Below, piece by piece: positions 46,175 to 54,507 of a DNA stretch of 64,000 nt (its first letter is position 1; every line of letters begins with the position of its first letter). Origin of the DNA: Cyanobium sp. ATX 6A2 (GTDB taxonomy: Bacteria; Cyanobacteriota; Cyanobacteriia; PCC-6307; Cyanobiaceae); contig NZ_JAGQCU010000002.1 in assembly GCF_024346355.1 (NCBI RefSeq), positions 124,001 to 188,000 on the forward strand. The letters run 5' to 3'. The notes below the pieces were generated by a model that had not been told where the DNA came from, did no database searches, and worked only from the letters and a program-made list of their open reading frames with translations. The translations under genes were made by a program, and so were the position numbers.

Positions 46175-46373
46175 AGGCGGTGGGGTTCGCGCTGGAAGGT
46201 GTTGTCTCCATCAAAAACCCGCGCAATGCAGCAGGGGGCTGGTTTGGCACCAGTTCGATCCGCCCCGGCAGCGCCAGCACCTGCGGCTGCTGGCCTGGAG
46301 CGAGGCCGAACTGCTCGCGCACCTGCTTGGGGATGACGACCTGGTACTTGGGGGAGACAGTTGTCAGATCCAT
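46171..46373 (-). pseudogene. vapB: AbrB/MazE-type antitoxin with a frameshift
   Basis: It begins MDLTTVSPKYQVVIPKQVRE, the swapped-hairpin AbrB DNA-binding fold, and continues to AALRGF. The expected C-terminus (DGDNTFQREPHRL and TGA at 46171-46173) is in another frame, shifted at a run of five A on the plus strand (46213-46217). Six would restore it. As it stands the frame runs to 46104 (89 aa) with an unrelated tail, losing the toxin-binding C-terminus and the GTGA coupling to vapC. Confidence 0.7.
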
Positions 46374-46462
46374 GGCCCCAACGTAAGCCGGAAGCCAGGT
46401 GGATGCCGCTTTCCGGCTTCAGGAGCGGTTTGCCCAACCCGCGGGTTGGGGAAGGCGTCGAG

Positions 46463-46594
46463 GTGTTTGGGATTGGGGCCGTCGCAGGCGACGGACGGCT
46501 GGGTGGGCGCCACGGGACGGATTGCGTTAATCACCTGCTGCAGGGTGTGGGGGCGGTGCCAGGCGATAAGCAGGAGGGTGGCGGTGGCTGGGTC
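46463..46594 (-). pseudogene. N-terminal fragment of a glycosyltransferase
   Basis: The minus strand reads DPATATLLLIAWHRPHTLQQ and on through VINAIRPVAPTQPSVACDGPNPKH. This is an evident paralogue of the first 45 residues of the glycosyltransferase at 44870-45820, after which similarity stops. DNA similarity is visible over about 130 bp (compare 45683-45813). It lies upstream of the vapBC-like pair. Confidence 0.75.
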
Positions 46595-46706
46595 ACGCGA
46601 GCGGGTGACGGTGAGCCGTACGTGCAGACAGAATAAGGGTGGTACTGGGCGCCAGGATTGCCAAAGACGCATGAAATCAAGAGGCGCCGATGGACCGATG
46701 TGCGGA

Positions 46707-47387
46707 TTAGTCTTCAGACCTTTCCTTGTATCCAATAGCATAGATAGATGTGGCTCGCCTCGACTCCATGTCTAGCCCAGGCTGAAAATCCCGCAGCCTG
46801 CATTTGCTAAATCCTGCGCTTCTCATGATATTAATAAGATTCTCTTGGTCGAACATGTAGGCGTGTTCGCCTCTTCCCATGTATGCAATGTAATTCACTT
46901 GATCGATAAGGCTGCCTGTGTTGCTTAGCCCTGGGGTGTAAGCCTTCTCCACTTCCAGTAGGTTTTTTCCTGCAAGGTAGGCTTCCATGTAACGGCGAGC
47001 ATTCGGAACGCATACGGAGAAATCGCCGCCAGGCTTTAGAGCTCGATGGCATTTTCTGAGGAGCCTGCGCAAATCATCGAAGGGAATATGTTCCAAGACG
47101 TGTGAGCTGTAGATGCTGTCTAGTGAGTTGTTTGGGAACGGCAGCCCTGCCCGCAAATCCCATGTCAAATCACAGCCTAAACTACGATCTAGTGTTATCC
47201 AGCCTCCGGCTCCAACTTTGTTGCCTGCGCCAATTTCCAGTCGAATTGGTGCCGTTCTTCTAAGGATAGAAGATACCTTTATTCTGGTTTGAATGGATTT
47301 TATCTTGAGGAAAGGCCATTTCCCGGCTCGCTTTGCTGCCGTGCTTATCTCGTTGAGCAAACTGTATCTTGGCTGACCTGCATCCAT
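46707..47387 (-). CDS. Class I SAM-dependent methyltransferase
   Basis: The 226-aa protein has the SAM-binding motif RLEIGAGNKVGAGGWITLD, then SIYSSHVLEHIPFDDLRRLLRKCHRALKPGG (split here as motif II/III), typical of Methyltransf_11-type enzymes in polysaccharide loci. The sequence is AT-rich. It follows the FkbM-type gene by 3 bp on the same strand. Confidence 0.8.
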   Translation of the reverse strand: MDAGQPRYSLLNEISTAAKRAGKWPFLKIKSIQTRIKVSSILRRTAPIRLEIGAGNKVGAGGWITLDRSLGCDLTWDLRAGLPFPNNSLDSIYSSHVLEHIPFDDLRRLLRKCHRALKPGGDFSVCVPNARRYMEAYLAGKNLLEVEKAYTPGLSNTGSLIDQVNYIAYMGRGEHAYMFDQENLINIMRSAGFSKCRLRDFQPGLDMESRRATSIYAIGYKERSED

Positions 47388-47390
47388 GCG

Positions 47391-48242
47391 TCACACTTCC
47401 TCCTGCCCTTGGCTGTGATCACTGCCTAGAATGGCGGCTATGTTCTGGTAGCGAAAAACAGGAAGATCCCCATCGTGAACTGCTAGGAGCCTTCCCTTCG
47501 GAAGTATTCTAAATAAGCTGTAGTCGCCAAGAATGAATCTAAAGTCATTCAAAAATGTGCGACTCGGAATCATCGTCTCGTTAAACTCGAATTGAATCGC
47601 GCCTATTTTCCGTGAGGCAATCATTTCGCGAAACCCTTGGAGTACTTTAAGCTCATGTCCCTCGACGTCAACTTTTAGCAGATCAATAAACCTAATTCTC
47701 TGTTGCCTGCAAAACTCGTCACCAGTCGTCACTTCTACTTTAAACGTCTTTTCCTGCTGCCCGTGGACTTCAGTAATGACGCCGGCTTCAAGAGAGGCGT
47801 GGGTGGACCCATACGATGAATCGGCGTAATCATGCATCCTTGCAGCCCCTCGCTGATTGGATAATCCGATGTTGAACGTTTTTATCGCTGGAATCTCCCG
47901 TACTCGTGCGGCAAGTGTCGTGAAGGTTTCCGGAGAGGGTTCAAAGGCAAAGAGCCGATAGGGTGTTTCGATCTTGAGGCTTGTGACCATCAGTGCCCAG
48001 TTGCCTACGTTGGCACCGACGTCGAAGACGACTGCGTCTGTAGGTGGCAGGTCTGCTGGCCTTCTTTCTTTGTAAGTCTTAAGGACTGAACGGGCAAATC
48101 CCTTTTCGCCCGATATTCTGAAATCCTGGTAGTTAAGAATCCCCTGCCCTCTCAGGCCGGCTAAGACCAGTGCTTTGTTGAATTTCGCCAGCCATGGTTT
48201 GCCAAAAACAGAGGCATAGACGTCAAGCAATACTGTAATCAC
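47391..48242 (-). CDS. FkbM-family methyltransferase
   Basis: The 283-aa protein has AVVFDVGANVGNWALMV (SAM motif), YRLFAFEPSPETFTTLAARV and FIDLLKVDVEGHELKVLQGF, the signature of FkbM methyltransferases that O-methylate sugars. The GTG at 48242 overlaps the flippase stop (GTGA); the longer frame upstream to 48638 is out of phase with the flippase and lacks homology. It is AT-rich like its neighbours. Confidence 0.85.
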   Translation of the reverse strand: MITVLLDVYASVFGKPWLAKFNKALVLAGLRGQGILNYQDFRISGEKGFARSVLKTYKERRPADLPPTDAVVFDVGANVGNWALMVTSLKIETPYRLFAFEPSPETFTTLAARVREIPAIKTFNIGLSNQRGAARMHDYADSSYGSTHASLEAGVITEVHGQQEKTFKVEVTTGDEFCRQQRIRFIDLLKVDVEGHELKVLQGFREMIASRKIGAIQFEFNETMIPSRTFLNDFRFILGDYSLFRILPKGRLLAVHDGDLPVFRYQNIAAILGSDHSQGQEEV

Positions 48243-49528
48243 CTGGCTTTTTGGCCTACAAGCTGGAATGGGAAGGCAAGCTTTAGGGCGTTTGCCCTTG
48301 TTTCCTCGGACCATAGTGCCATCACGGCAAAGGTTGCCAAGCCATAAGAAACAAAAGTCGCAATGGCTGCACCATGGAAGCCGTAACTGGGGATCAGTGC
48401 TAAATTCAAGAGGATGTTTGCTGAGCATCCAGCCGCAGTTCTTGCTGCAGAGACCTTTTCCAGCCCTGCTTTCTGAAGCCAGGATGAGCTTGCAGTGCCT
48501 GTTGAAACGGCAAATGAAGCTAGCCCTAGCCAGATCATCGCATTTTGAGCAGGCTGAAACCGTGGCCCAAAGATCAACGGAATTAGAGCCGATAAAGCTG
48601 TGCTTGTTACTAGTGCCATCCCTACACCGAGAATCCATGCGGCCTTGTACAGGCGTTTGAGTGCTGTGTCCGTATCAAAGTTGCCCCTACCGTGGCCAAT
48701 TCTTGGTAGAAACGTTGCAGACAGGATTACTGGGAGGAAGTAGAGGCTTTCGGCTGTCTTTACGGCTACTGAGTACTGTCCTACTTCTTCAGGCCCGCGC
48801 AACCATTCCAGCATGACTTGGTCACTCTTGACATACAGCATCACCGACAATCCGGCCAGGAGCAACGGCCAGCCACGTTTCAGTAAAACGCGCGCTGTAG
48901 GCCATGATACCTCATGCAAGGTAGTAACGAATCTGTAGCTGTTGGCGAATCTGCTGAGAACAACAGCTCGTGCAGCCATTGCCAGGGTCTGCACGCCTCC
49001 AAACGCCATCAGCGGAGCTTGGCTCAGCAACGCAACGACTGAAACACACGCTCCAGCGATGGTCTGTGCAAGCCCTGCTTTTGCGACGCGGGTGCCTTGC
49101 TGCCGGTTCAGCAGCTCCACCTCAAACACCTCTGCGGAGCTGAACAGATTGCCCAGCACCGCCAGGCCCATCAGGCCGGCCAGCACCGGATCCCGCGCCG
49201 CCCAGGCAAAGGGCACCAGCACCAGGGCAATGACAGCCGTGCCCAGCAGTTCGATCCAGAAGGCGGTGGCCACCAGACCGGGTCGTGGCGGTTCCTCGCA
49301 CAGCAGGATCGCCAGGCTGCCCTTCACGCCCAGGCTCCCCAGCGGGCTGAGCACGCCCACCAGGGCGGCCACATAGCTGAGGGTGCCGAGCTTTTCCGGC
49401 CCCAGATAGCGCGCCGTCCAGCCGCCGATGCCGATCGACACCGCCAGCCTGAACACCTGGCTGCCCACCTGGCTGATCAGGGACGTGCGCAGGCGCTCGG
49501 GTTTGGCTTGAGGCTGCCCCACGGCCAT
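48239..49528 (-). CDS. Polysaccharide flippase (Wzx/MATE-like)
   Basis: This 429-aa membrane protein has about 12 hydrophobic helices. It begins (after a short charged N-terminus) LISQVGSQVFRLAVSIGIGG with ARYLGPEKLGTLSYVAAL, typical of the polysaccharide-exporter/oligosaccharide-flippase family. It would move lipid-linked oligosaccharide units across the plasma membrane. It leads the minus-strand run flippase-FkbM-methyltransferase. Base composition drifts from GC-rich at the 5' end to AT-rich at the 3' end. Confidence 0.85.
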   Translation of the reverse strand: MAVGQPQAKPERLRTSLISQVGSQVFRLAVSIGIGGWTARYLGPEKLGTLSYVAALVGVLSPLGSLGVKGSLAILLCEEPPRPGLVATAFWIELLGTAVIALVLVPFAWAARDPVLAGLMGLAVLGNLFSSAEVFEVELLNRQQGTRVAKAGLAQTIAGACVSVVALLSQAPLMAFGGVQTLAMAARAVVLSRFANSYRFVTTLHEVSWPTARVLLKRGWPLLLAGLSVMLYVKSDQVMLEWLRGPEEVGQYSVAVKTAESLYFLPVILSATFLPRIGHGRGNFDTDTALKRLYKAAWILGVGMALVTSTALSALIPLIFGPRFQPAQNAMIWLGLASFAVSTGTASSSWLQKAGLEKVSAARTAAGCSANILLNLALIPSYGFHGAAIATFVSYGLATFAVMALWSEETRANALKLAFPFQLVGQKAR

Positions 49529-49607
49529 GGCTCAGTGGTGATTTGTCACCAGCCGGGGCACGGGCGGGCTCGCGGTTTCAGGGTAGGGCTCTGTGGGGAC
49601 CGGCGGC

Positions 49608-50351
49608 TCAGGCTGGATCGGGCCCTGGCCAGCGGCCATCCACCAGGAACTGCTCCCTCTTCAGGGTGATCACCTGGCTCAGGCCGAAGGATGCGAAGGT
49701 CACGCCGTCGGGCCGGATTTCCAGCGTCCAGTCCTGGAAATCGAAGGGAGTGCTGCTGAACGCCCAGACAGACAGAACGCCCACGCAGGGCGCCTCCTGG
49801 GGGGCACGAGCCGAGAGCACTTCGAAGGCCTCGATCCCCAGCTGCCGCATCACCCGGCCCAACCGCTGACTGGCGGCATAGCTGCAGGGGTCAGTCACCG
49901 CCTCCAACGCGCTCTCCTCCAGGCAGTCCTGCAGCTGCAGACCCCGCTGCACCTGGATCTCCACGTGAAACGAGGTCTGCTGACGGTGGATCGTCTTGCC
50001 CGGTGGCAGCGGAGCGCCTTCCAGCAGTCGTAACGCATGGAAGGCTTGTTCGGCCAGCACCGTGGTGAGTGCCCGCGCCCCGTAGACCATCTCTCGCTGA
50101 TCCTGTGGCGTGAAACGCGAGCCGCTGCGCAGCGGTGGATAGCGAAACGGGGTGATGAGCAGACGGTGCTGGGCCACCCCCGCCGGCAGCGGCGGTTTCA
50201 CCGTTTCGATCAGGGCCTCCAGCCTGGCCTGGTCGGCCAGGGTTTCGGTCCAGCGCTCGCTGGCATGATAGCCCTGGCGGTCGGTGATGCGCACCACCCC
50301 GCCAGCCATTGGCTGGATGTGGGGCAGCAGAAACGTCTCCGGATCAGGCAC
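49608..50351 (-). CDS. RES-domain toxin (NAD-degrading TA toxin)
   Basis: The 247-aa protein contains GGVVRITDRQGYHASERWTET and the region HRLLITPFRYPPLRSGSRF, matching the RES domain with its conserved Arg, Tyr and Glu residues. RES toxins hydrolyse NAD+ and are paired with Xre/MbcA antitoxins. The GTG at 50351 (MPDPETFLL) overlaps the antitoxin stop by 8 bp. No frameshift or missing segment is evident. Confidence 0.75.
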   Translation of the reverse strand: MPDPETFLLPHIQPMAGGVVRITDRQGYHASERWTETLADQARLEALIETVKPPLPAGVAQHRLLITPFRYPPLRSGSRFTPQDQREMVYGARALTTVLAEQAFHALRLLEGAPLPPGKTIHRQQTSFHVEIQVQRGLQLQDCLEESALEAVTDPCSYAASQRLGRVMRQLGIEAFEVLSARAPQEAPCVGVLSVWAFSSTPFDFQDWTLEIRPDGVTFASFGLSQVITLKREQFLVDGRWPGPDPA

Positions 50352-50709
50352 GCAGGGCGTCCAGGTAGGCGGCCACGCGCGCCAGCCCCTCCACAGAGGC
50401 AAGCAACTGGCGCGGCGCCTGCTGCGCCAGGTGTCGGTTCGGCTGCATCAGCCAGTGCTGCATCAGCTCGGTATCCGATCCCATCAGCGCATCCAGGCTG
50501 CGCGCCACCCGTAGAAACAACAGACCGAGCTCTCCTTCCTTGCTGGCGGGATCCAGGCCGCTGCGTTCCAGGCTGGTGCGGTGCCGCCCCACGATCACAC
50601 CAAGCTCGTCCTTGGAAATGCCCAGTTCAGCGGCTGCCTTGATGCAGGCATCGGCCACCAGCCGGGCATCGGCAGCCGAGGTGTCAGCACCGTGCTCCAG
50701 AACTGCCAT
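50344..50709 (-). CDS. Xre/MbcA/ParS-type antitoxin
   Basis: The 121-aa protein has an N-terminal helical DNA-binding region (LVADACIKAAAELGISKDELGVIVG, HTH-like). Its C-terminal ParS/MbcA toxin-binding region (MQHWLMQPNRHLAQQAPRQL and VEGLARVAAYLDAL) is the usual partner of RES toxins. Order (antitoxin first) and overlap are canonical. Divergent from the amidase gene. Confidence 0.75.
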   Translation of the reverse strand: MAVLEHGADTSAADARLVADACIKAAAELGISKDELGVIVGRHRTSLERSGLDPASKEGELGLLFLRVARSLDALMGSDTELMQHWLMQPNRHLAQQAPRQLLASVEGLARVAAYLDALRA

Positions 50710-50874
50710 TCAGCCTCGGTATTTGTGCGATTGCACGCAGGCTAGGCGCATCTGAGCGTTTGCGCGGTGCCCTTGGGCGTTCCTTTCCGGCCTTGCCAGC
50801 AGGCGTTGCCGCGAAACTGCGGCATCCTGCCTGGCATCGCCTGTTCCCAGCCCGCAGTCACCTGCGCCCCGTCG

Positions 50875-51819
50875 ATGCCGGCCACCATCTACCTGCACTG
50901 GGCCGCCACCCCCTATTCCTGGGTGCGCTCCGGGCTCTATCACACGATCATCGGCGGAGATGGCACCGTCCACCGCCTGCACGCTTACAGCATCGATCTG
51001 CCGGCCCACACCTGGCGCCGCAACAGCAATTCGATCGCCCTCTCCTGCGCCTGCATGGGCGGCCGGCCCGATCCCTGGACGATCCCGCCCACCGAGGTGC
51101 AGCTCGATGCGCTGTGCCGTGAGGCTGCCAGCGTGGCCAGCAGCTGGGGCTGGCGCGAGGGCGACATCACCATCCAGCGGGTGATGACCCACGCCGAGGC
51201 GGCGTCAAACCGCGACGGCCGCCGGATGCACGACAACTACGGTCCGGTGATCTGGGGCGGCACCGGCGAGCGCTGGGATTTCCTGCAGCTCAGCAAGGGC
51301 GGCCCGCCCACTGGCGGCGAGGAGCTGCGGGGGCGCATCCGGCGGTTTCTGGCCGCGCCGGATGGGCCTGCGGGCAGTGGTGCTGGCAAGCCGGGGTCGG
51401 CGTCGAGCGCCGCCGGGGCAGCCCCTGGCGCTCCAGTCCGCCTCGAATTCCGCCGCGCCACCACCATGAGCGCCCGGGGCGAAACCCTGGCGGTGGAGCT
51501 TGACGCCAACGGCTCCTCCTGGGCCCTGGCCGCCGATCTGCTGGCGCTCTACGAGATCCCTTACGAATGGGACGCCAGCCGCCGCCGGGTGCTGGTGGGC
51601 AGCCTCGATGTGGTGCCCACCTTCCGCGACGATCAGGTGCAGCCCGGCGTCGGCTGGCCCCTGTTCGAGATGACCCTGCAGAACGGCAACGCGCCGGTAG
51701 TGCTGCGCGGCATCCTGCGCGACAACCGCGCCTGGTGCAGGGTGCTCGAATTCGCCGAGGAGTTCGGCATCAGCGCCACCTTCGAGCCGTTCACGCTGCT
51801 GGAGCGGCGGGGGGGATGA
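50875..51819 (+). CDS. N-acetylmuramoyl-L-alanine amidase-like protein with unknown C-terminal domain
   Basis: The ATG at 50875 gives MPATIYLHWAATPYSWVRSG. YHTIIGGDGTVHR and RVMTHAEAAS contain the histidines expected of zinc amidases (amidase_2/PGRP-like). The frame upstream to 50767 lacks homology. After a Gly/Ser linker, a C-terminal domain of about 110 residues (AVELDANGSSWALAADLLAL, VLVGSLDVVPTFRDD) is not recognised. No signal peptide is seen. The stop overlaps the following glycosyltransferase start (ATGA). Confidence 0.65.
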   Translation: MPATIYLHWAATPYSWVRSGLYHTIIGGDGTVHRLHAYSIDLPAHTWRRNSNSIALSCACMGGRPDPWTIPPTEVQLDALCREAASVASSWGWREGDITIQRVMTHAEAASNRDGRRMHDNYGPVIWGGTGERWDFLQLSKGGPPTGGEELRGRIRRFLAAPDGPAGSGAGKPGSASSAAGAAPGAPVRLEFRRATTMSARGETLAVELDANGSSWALAADLLALYEIPYEWDASRRRVLVGSLDVVPTFRDDQVQPGVGWPLFEMTLQNGNAPVVLRGILRDNRAWCRVLEFAEEFGISATFEPFTLLERRGG

Positions 51820-52583
51820 ACGGGCCGCCGCTGGTTTCGGTGGTGATGCCCTGCCGCAACGCAGGCGCCTTCATCGGCCAGGCGATCGCCTCGGTGCAGG
51901 CCCAGACGGAATCCCGCTGGGAGCTGTTGATCGTGGACGACCACTCCAGCGATGCCTCCCCCGAGCTGATCGCCGAGGCGGCCCGCGCTGATGCCCGCAT
52001 CCAGCCGCGCCTGCTGCCGTTTGCGGTGGGGGCGGCCACCGCCCGCAACCTGGCCATCGAGCGGGCCCGCGGCCGCTACATCGCCTTCCTCGATGCCGAC
52101 GACCGCTGGCTGCCAGCGAAGCTGGAGCAGCAACTGGCTTGCTTTCGGGCCCACCCGGGCGCCGCGATCGTGTGTTCCTCGTATTACACGGTGCGGGCGA
52201 TCGATGAACCGCTTCAGCACGTGGTGCAGGCACCGCAGCGCATCAGCTTCCGCGAGATCGTGCGCACCAACGCCATCTGCACCAGCACAGCCGTGGTGGA
52301 CACCGCGGTGGTGGGGAGGTGCTACCTGCCCCGGCTCACGATCACCCACGACTGGGGCCTGTGGCTGCAGATCTTTGCTCGTGATCCGGAGCAAGTGGTC
52401 TGCTGTGGTGTGTGCGCCCCCTTGGCTGTACGGGTGCGTCATTCCCGCTCGCTGTCCGCCAATCCGTTGCGCACAACCCTCGACAGCTTCCTCACCCTTC
52501 GCTGCTACAGCGGCCTCTCCACCCCCGCGGTGCTGCTGGCCCTCGCCCACCATTCCCTGGCCGCCCTGCGCAAGCGGCTCTGA
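51816..52583 (+). CDS. Family 2 (GT-A) glycosyltransferase
   Basis: The 255-aa protein begins PLVSVVMPCRNAGAFIGQAI with IVDDHSSDASPELI, ATARNLAIERARGRYIAFLD and DADDRWLP (DxD-like metal site), a standard GT2 set. HDWGLWLQ near residue 180 is the usual acceptor-side motif. It starts within the amidase stop (ATGA) and is followed 8 bp later by the epimerase, so the three are co-transcribed. Confidence 0.87.
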   Translation: MNGPPLVSVVMPCRNAGAFIGQAIASVQAQTESRWELLIVDDHSSDASPELIAEAARADARIQPRLLPFAVGAATARNLAIERARGRYIAFLDADDRWLPAKLEQQLACFRAHPGAAIVCSSYYTVRAIDEPLQHVVQAPQRISFREIVRTNAICTSTAVVDTAVVGRCYLPRLTITHDWGLWLQIFARDPEQVVCCGVCAPLAVRVRHSRSLSANPLRTTLDSFLTLRCYSGLSTPAVLLALAHHSLAALRKRL

Positions 52584-52591
52584 GCTCCGCC

Positions 52592-53500
52592 ATGGCCGCC
52601 CGCATCGCCATCACCGGGGCCTCCGGCTTTGTGGGCCGGGCCCTGGTGGCGGCCCTTTCGCCCCACCACACCGTGTTCCCGGTGCCCCGTGCTCTGCTGG
52701 CCGCCGAGGAGTCGCCCGCTGCCCTGGAGCGCTTCGCGCCCACCCACCTGGTGCACGCCGCCGCCATCGCCCACCGCCGCCCGCCGCGCGGTGCCGCCGA
52801 GCGCCGCGAGCTGCAGCGGGTGAATGTGGAGCTGGCCGCCAGTACGGCCCTCCTGGCTGCCCGGCTGGGAGTGCGGCGGCTGCTGGTGCTCAGCTCCATC
52901 GGCGTGCACGGCGCCGCCACCGCCCACGGCCAGGCGATCACGGAAGCCAGCCCCCTGCAGCCGGCCAACGCCTACGCCCGCTCCAAGCTGGAGGCCGAAG
53001 ATCGCGTGCGCACCGCCCTGGAGGGCACCGCCACCGGCTGCACGATCCTGCGGCCGGCGCTGGTCTACGGCCCCGGCGCCCCCGGCAACCTGGCCGCCTT
53101 CAGCCGCTGGGTGGATGCCGGCCTGCCCCTGCCTCTGGCCGCCGTGGCCAACCGGCGCAGCCTCATCGCCCTGGCCAACCTGGTGGACCTGATCGCCACC
53201 GCCCTGCTCGCCGAGGCCGCCGCCGGCCGCACCTACGTGGCCGCCGACGCCGAAACCATCGCCACCCCCGAGCTGATCCGCCTGATCGCCCGCGTGCGCG
53301 GCCGTCCTGCCCGCCTCTTTCCCCTGCCGCCGCCGGTGCTGGCCGCCGCCGGCCGCCTGCCCCTGCTCGGCCCGAAGCTGCGCCAGCTCAGCGGCAACCT
53401 GGTGGTTCACAGCGCCCTGGTGCGCCGCGAGCTGGGCTGGCGCCAGCCCCTGGCCCAGCGCGCCGCCCTCGAGGCCGCCTTCGCTTCCCAGCCCCGCTGA
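52592..53500 (+). CDS. NAD-dependent epimerase/dehydratase (WbpP/GalE-like SDR)
   Basis: The 302-aa extended SDR has RIAITGASGFVGRALVAAL, HAAAIAHRRP, LLVLSSIGVHG and NAYARSKLEAED (YxxxK), then LRPALVYGPGAPGNLAAF. Sugar specificity cannot be read; UDP-GlcNAc/UDP-Glc 4-epimerase or a 4-keto-reductase acting with the following WecA-like protein are both possible. Confidence 0.8.
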   Translation: MAARIAITGASGFVGRALVAALSPHHTVFPVPRALLAAEESPAALERFAPTHLVHAAAIAHRRPPRGAAERRELQRVNVELAASTALLAARLGVRRLLVLSSIGVHGAATAHGQAITEASPLQPANAYARSKLEAEDRVRTALEGTATGCTILRPALVYGPGAPGNLAAFSRWVDAGLPLPLAAVANRRSLIALANLVDLIATALLAEAAAGRTYVAADAETIATPELIRLIARVRGRPARLFPLPPPVLAAAGRLPLLGPKLRQLSGNLVVHSALVRRELGWRQPLAQRAALEAAFASQPR

Positions 53501-53509
53501 CCGCCGCCG

Positions 53510-54472
53510 ATGGCCCCGCTCCTGCTCACCACCGCGGCGGCCCTGCTCAGCTGGGCGCTGCTGGCCCTGCTGCTGCCCCAGCTGCGCCGCCGCCTGCCCG
53601 ATCAGCCCAACGCCCGCAGTTCCCACCAGCGCCCCACCCCCCGCGGCGGCGGTGTGGTGTTCGCCCTGGTGGGCGCCGCCTTCGCCCTGCCCCTGGGCAG
53701 CGCCATGCCCGCCCTCTGCCTGCCCCTGGCCGGCGTCGGCCTGCTCGACGACCGCCGCTCCCTCTCCCCCGCCCTGCGCCTGGCGGCCCAGCTGGCCACC
53801 GCCCTGGTGCTGCTGGCCGCGAGTTCCTGGGCCGGCACGGGGTGGCTGCTGGCTGCGCCGCTGGCCCTGGCGGTGGTGGCCCTGATCAACCTCACCAACT
53901 TCATGGACGGCCTCGATGGCCTGGTGGCCGGCTGCCTGCTGGTGCTGCTGGCCGCCGCCGCAACGCCGCTGGCGGGGGCCGGCCAGCCTGCCCTCTGGCC
54001 CCTGGTGGGCGCCCTGCTCGGCTTCCTGCCCTGGAACTGGAGTCCGGCGCGGCTGTTCATGGGTGATGCCGGCAGCACCTTCCTCGGCGCCGTGTTCGCC
54101 GGCGCCCTGCTGCAGGCCCCCGGCTGGCGCGATGCCCTGGCCCTGCTGCTGGTGGCCACTCCCCTGCTGGCCGATTCCGGCCTCTGCCTGCTGCGCCGCC
54201 TGCTGGCCCGCCAGCCCCTGTGGCAAGCCCACCGCCTGCACCTCTACCAGCGTCTGCAGCAGGCCGGTTGGAGCCACGCCCGCGTGGCCGGCCTCTACAG
54301 CGCCGCCACCGCCGCCCTCGCCCTGGCCCAGCGCGCCGGCGGCTGGCCCTGGCTGCTGCCCCTCGCCGCCGCCGTGGTGCTGATCGGCGTGGGGCTCGAT
54401 CGCCGCGTGGCGGTGCCGTTCGCCGTGGCGTCTACGGTGACTTTCAACTCGCAGCCGCCGCAGTGGCGCTGA
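53510..54472 (+). CDS. WecA/WbpL-like undecaprenyl-phosphate sugar-1-phosphate transferase
   Basis: The 320-aa polytopic protein contains DQPNARSSHQRPTPRGGG, GLLDDRRSLSP (DD metal site), LINLTNFMDGLDGL (D-x-F/M-N/D-GLDG) and LFMGDAGSTFLG, the full MraY/WecA signature. It starts lipid-linked polysaccharide synthesis by loading a sugar phosphate onto undecaprenyl phosphate. It stands between the SDR and the WbpM-like dehydratase, the same trio as in Pseudomonas-type O-antigen loci. Confidence 0.88.
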   Translation: MAPLLLTTAAALLSWALLALLLPQLRRRLPDQPNARSSHQRPTPRGGGVVFALVGAAFALPLGSAMPALCLPLAGVGLLDDRRSLSPALRLAAQLATALVLLAASSWAGTGWLLAAPLALAVVALINLTNFMDGLDGLVAGCLLVLLAAAATPLAGAGQPALWPLVGALLGFLPWNWSPARLFMGDAGSTFLGAVFAGALLQAPGWRDALALLLVATPLLADSGLCLLRRLLARQPLWQAHRLHLYQRLQQAGWSHARVAGLYSAATAALALAQRAGGWPWLLPLAAAVVLIGVGLDRRVAVPFAVASTVTFNSQPPQWR

Positions 54473-54507
54473 GGTTTCGCTGGCCGTTCATCGGCGGCAT
54501 CCCGCTG

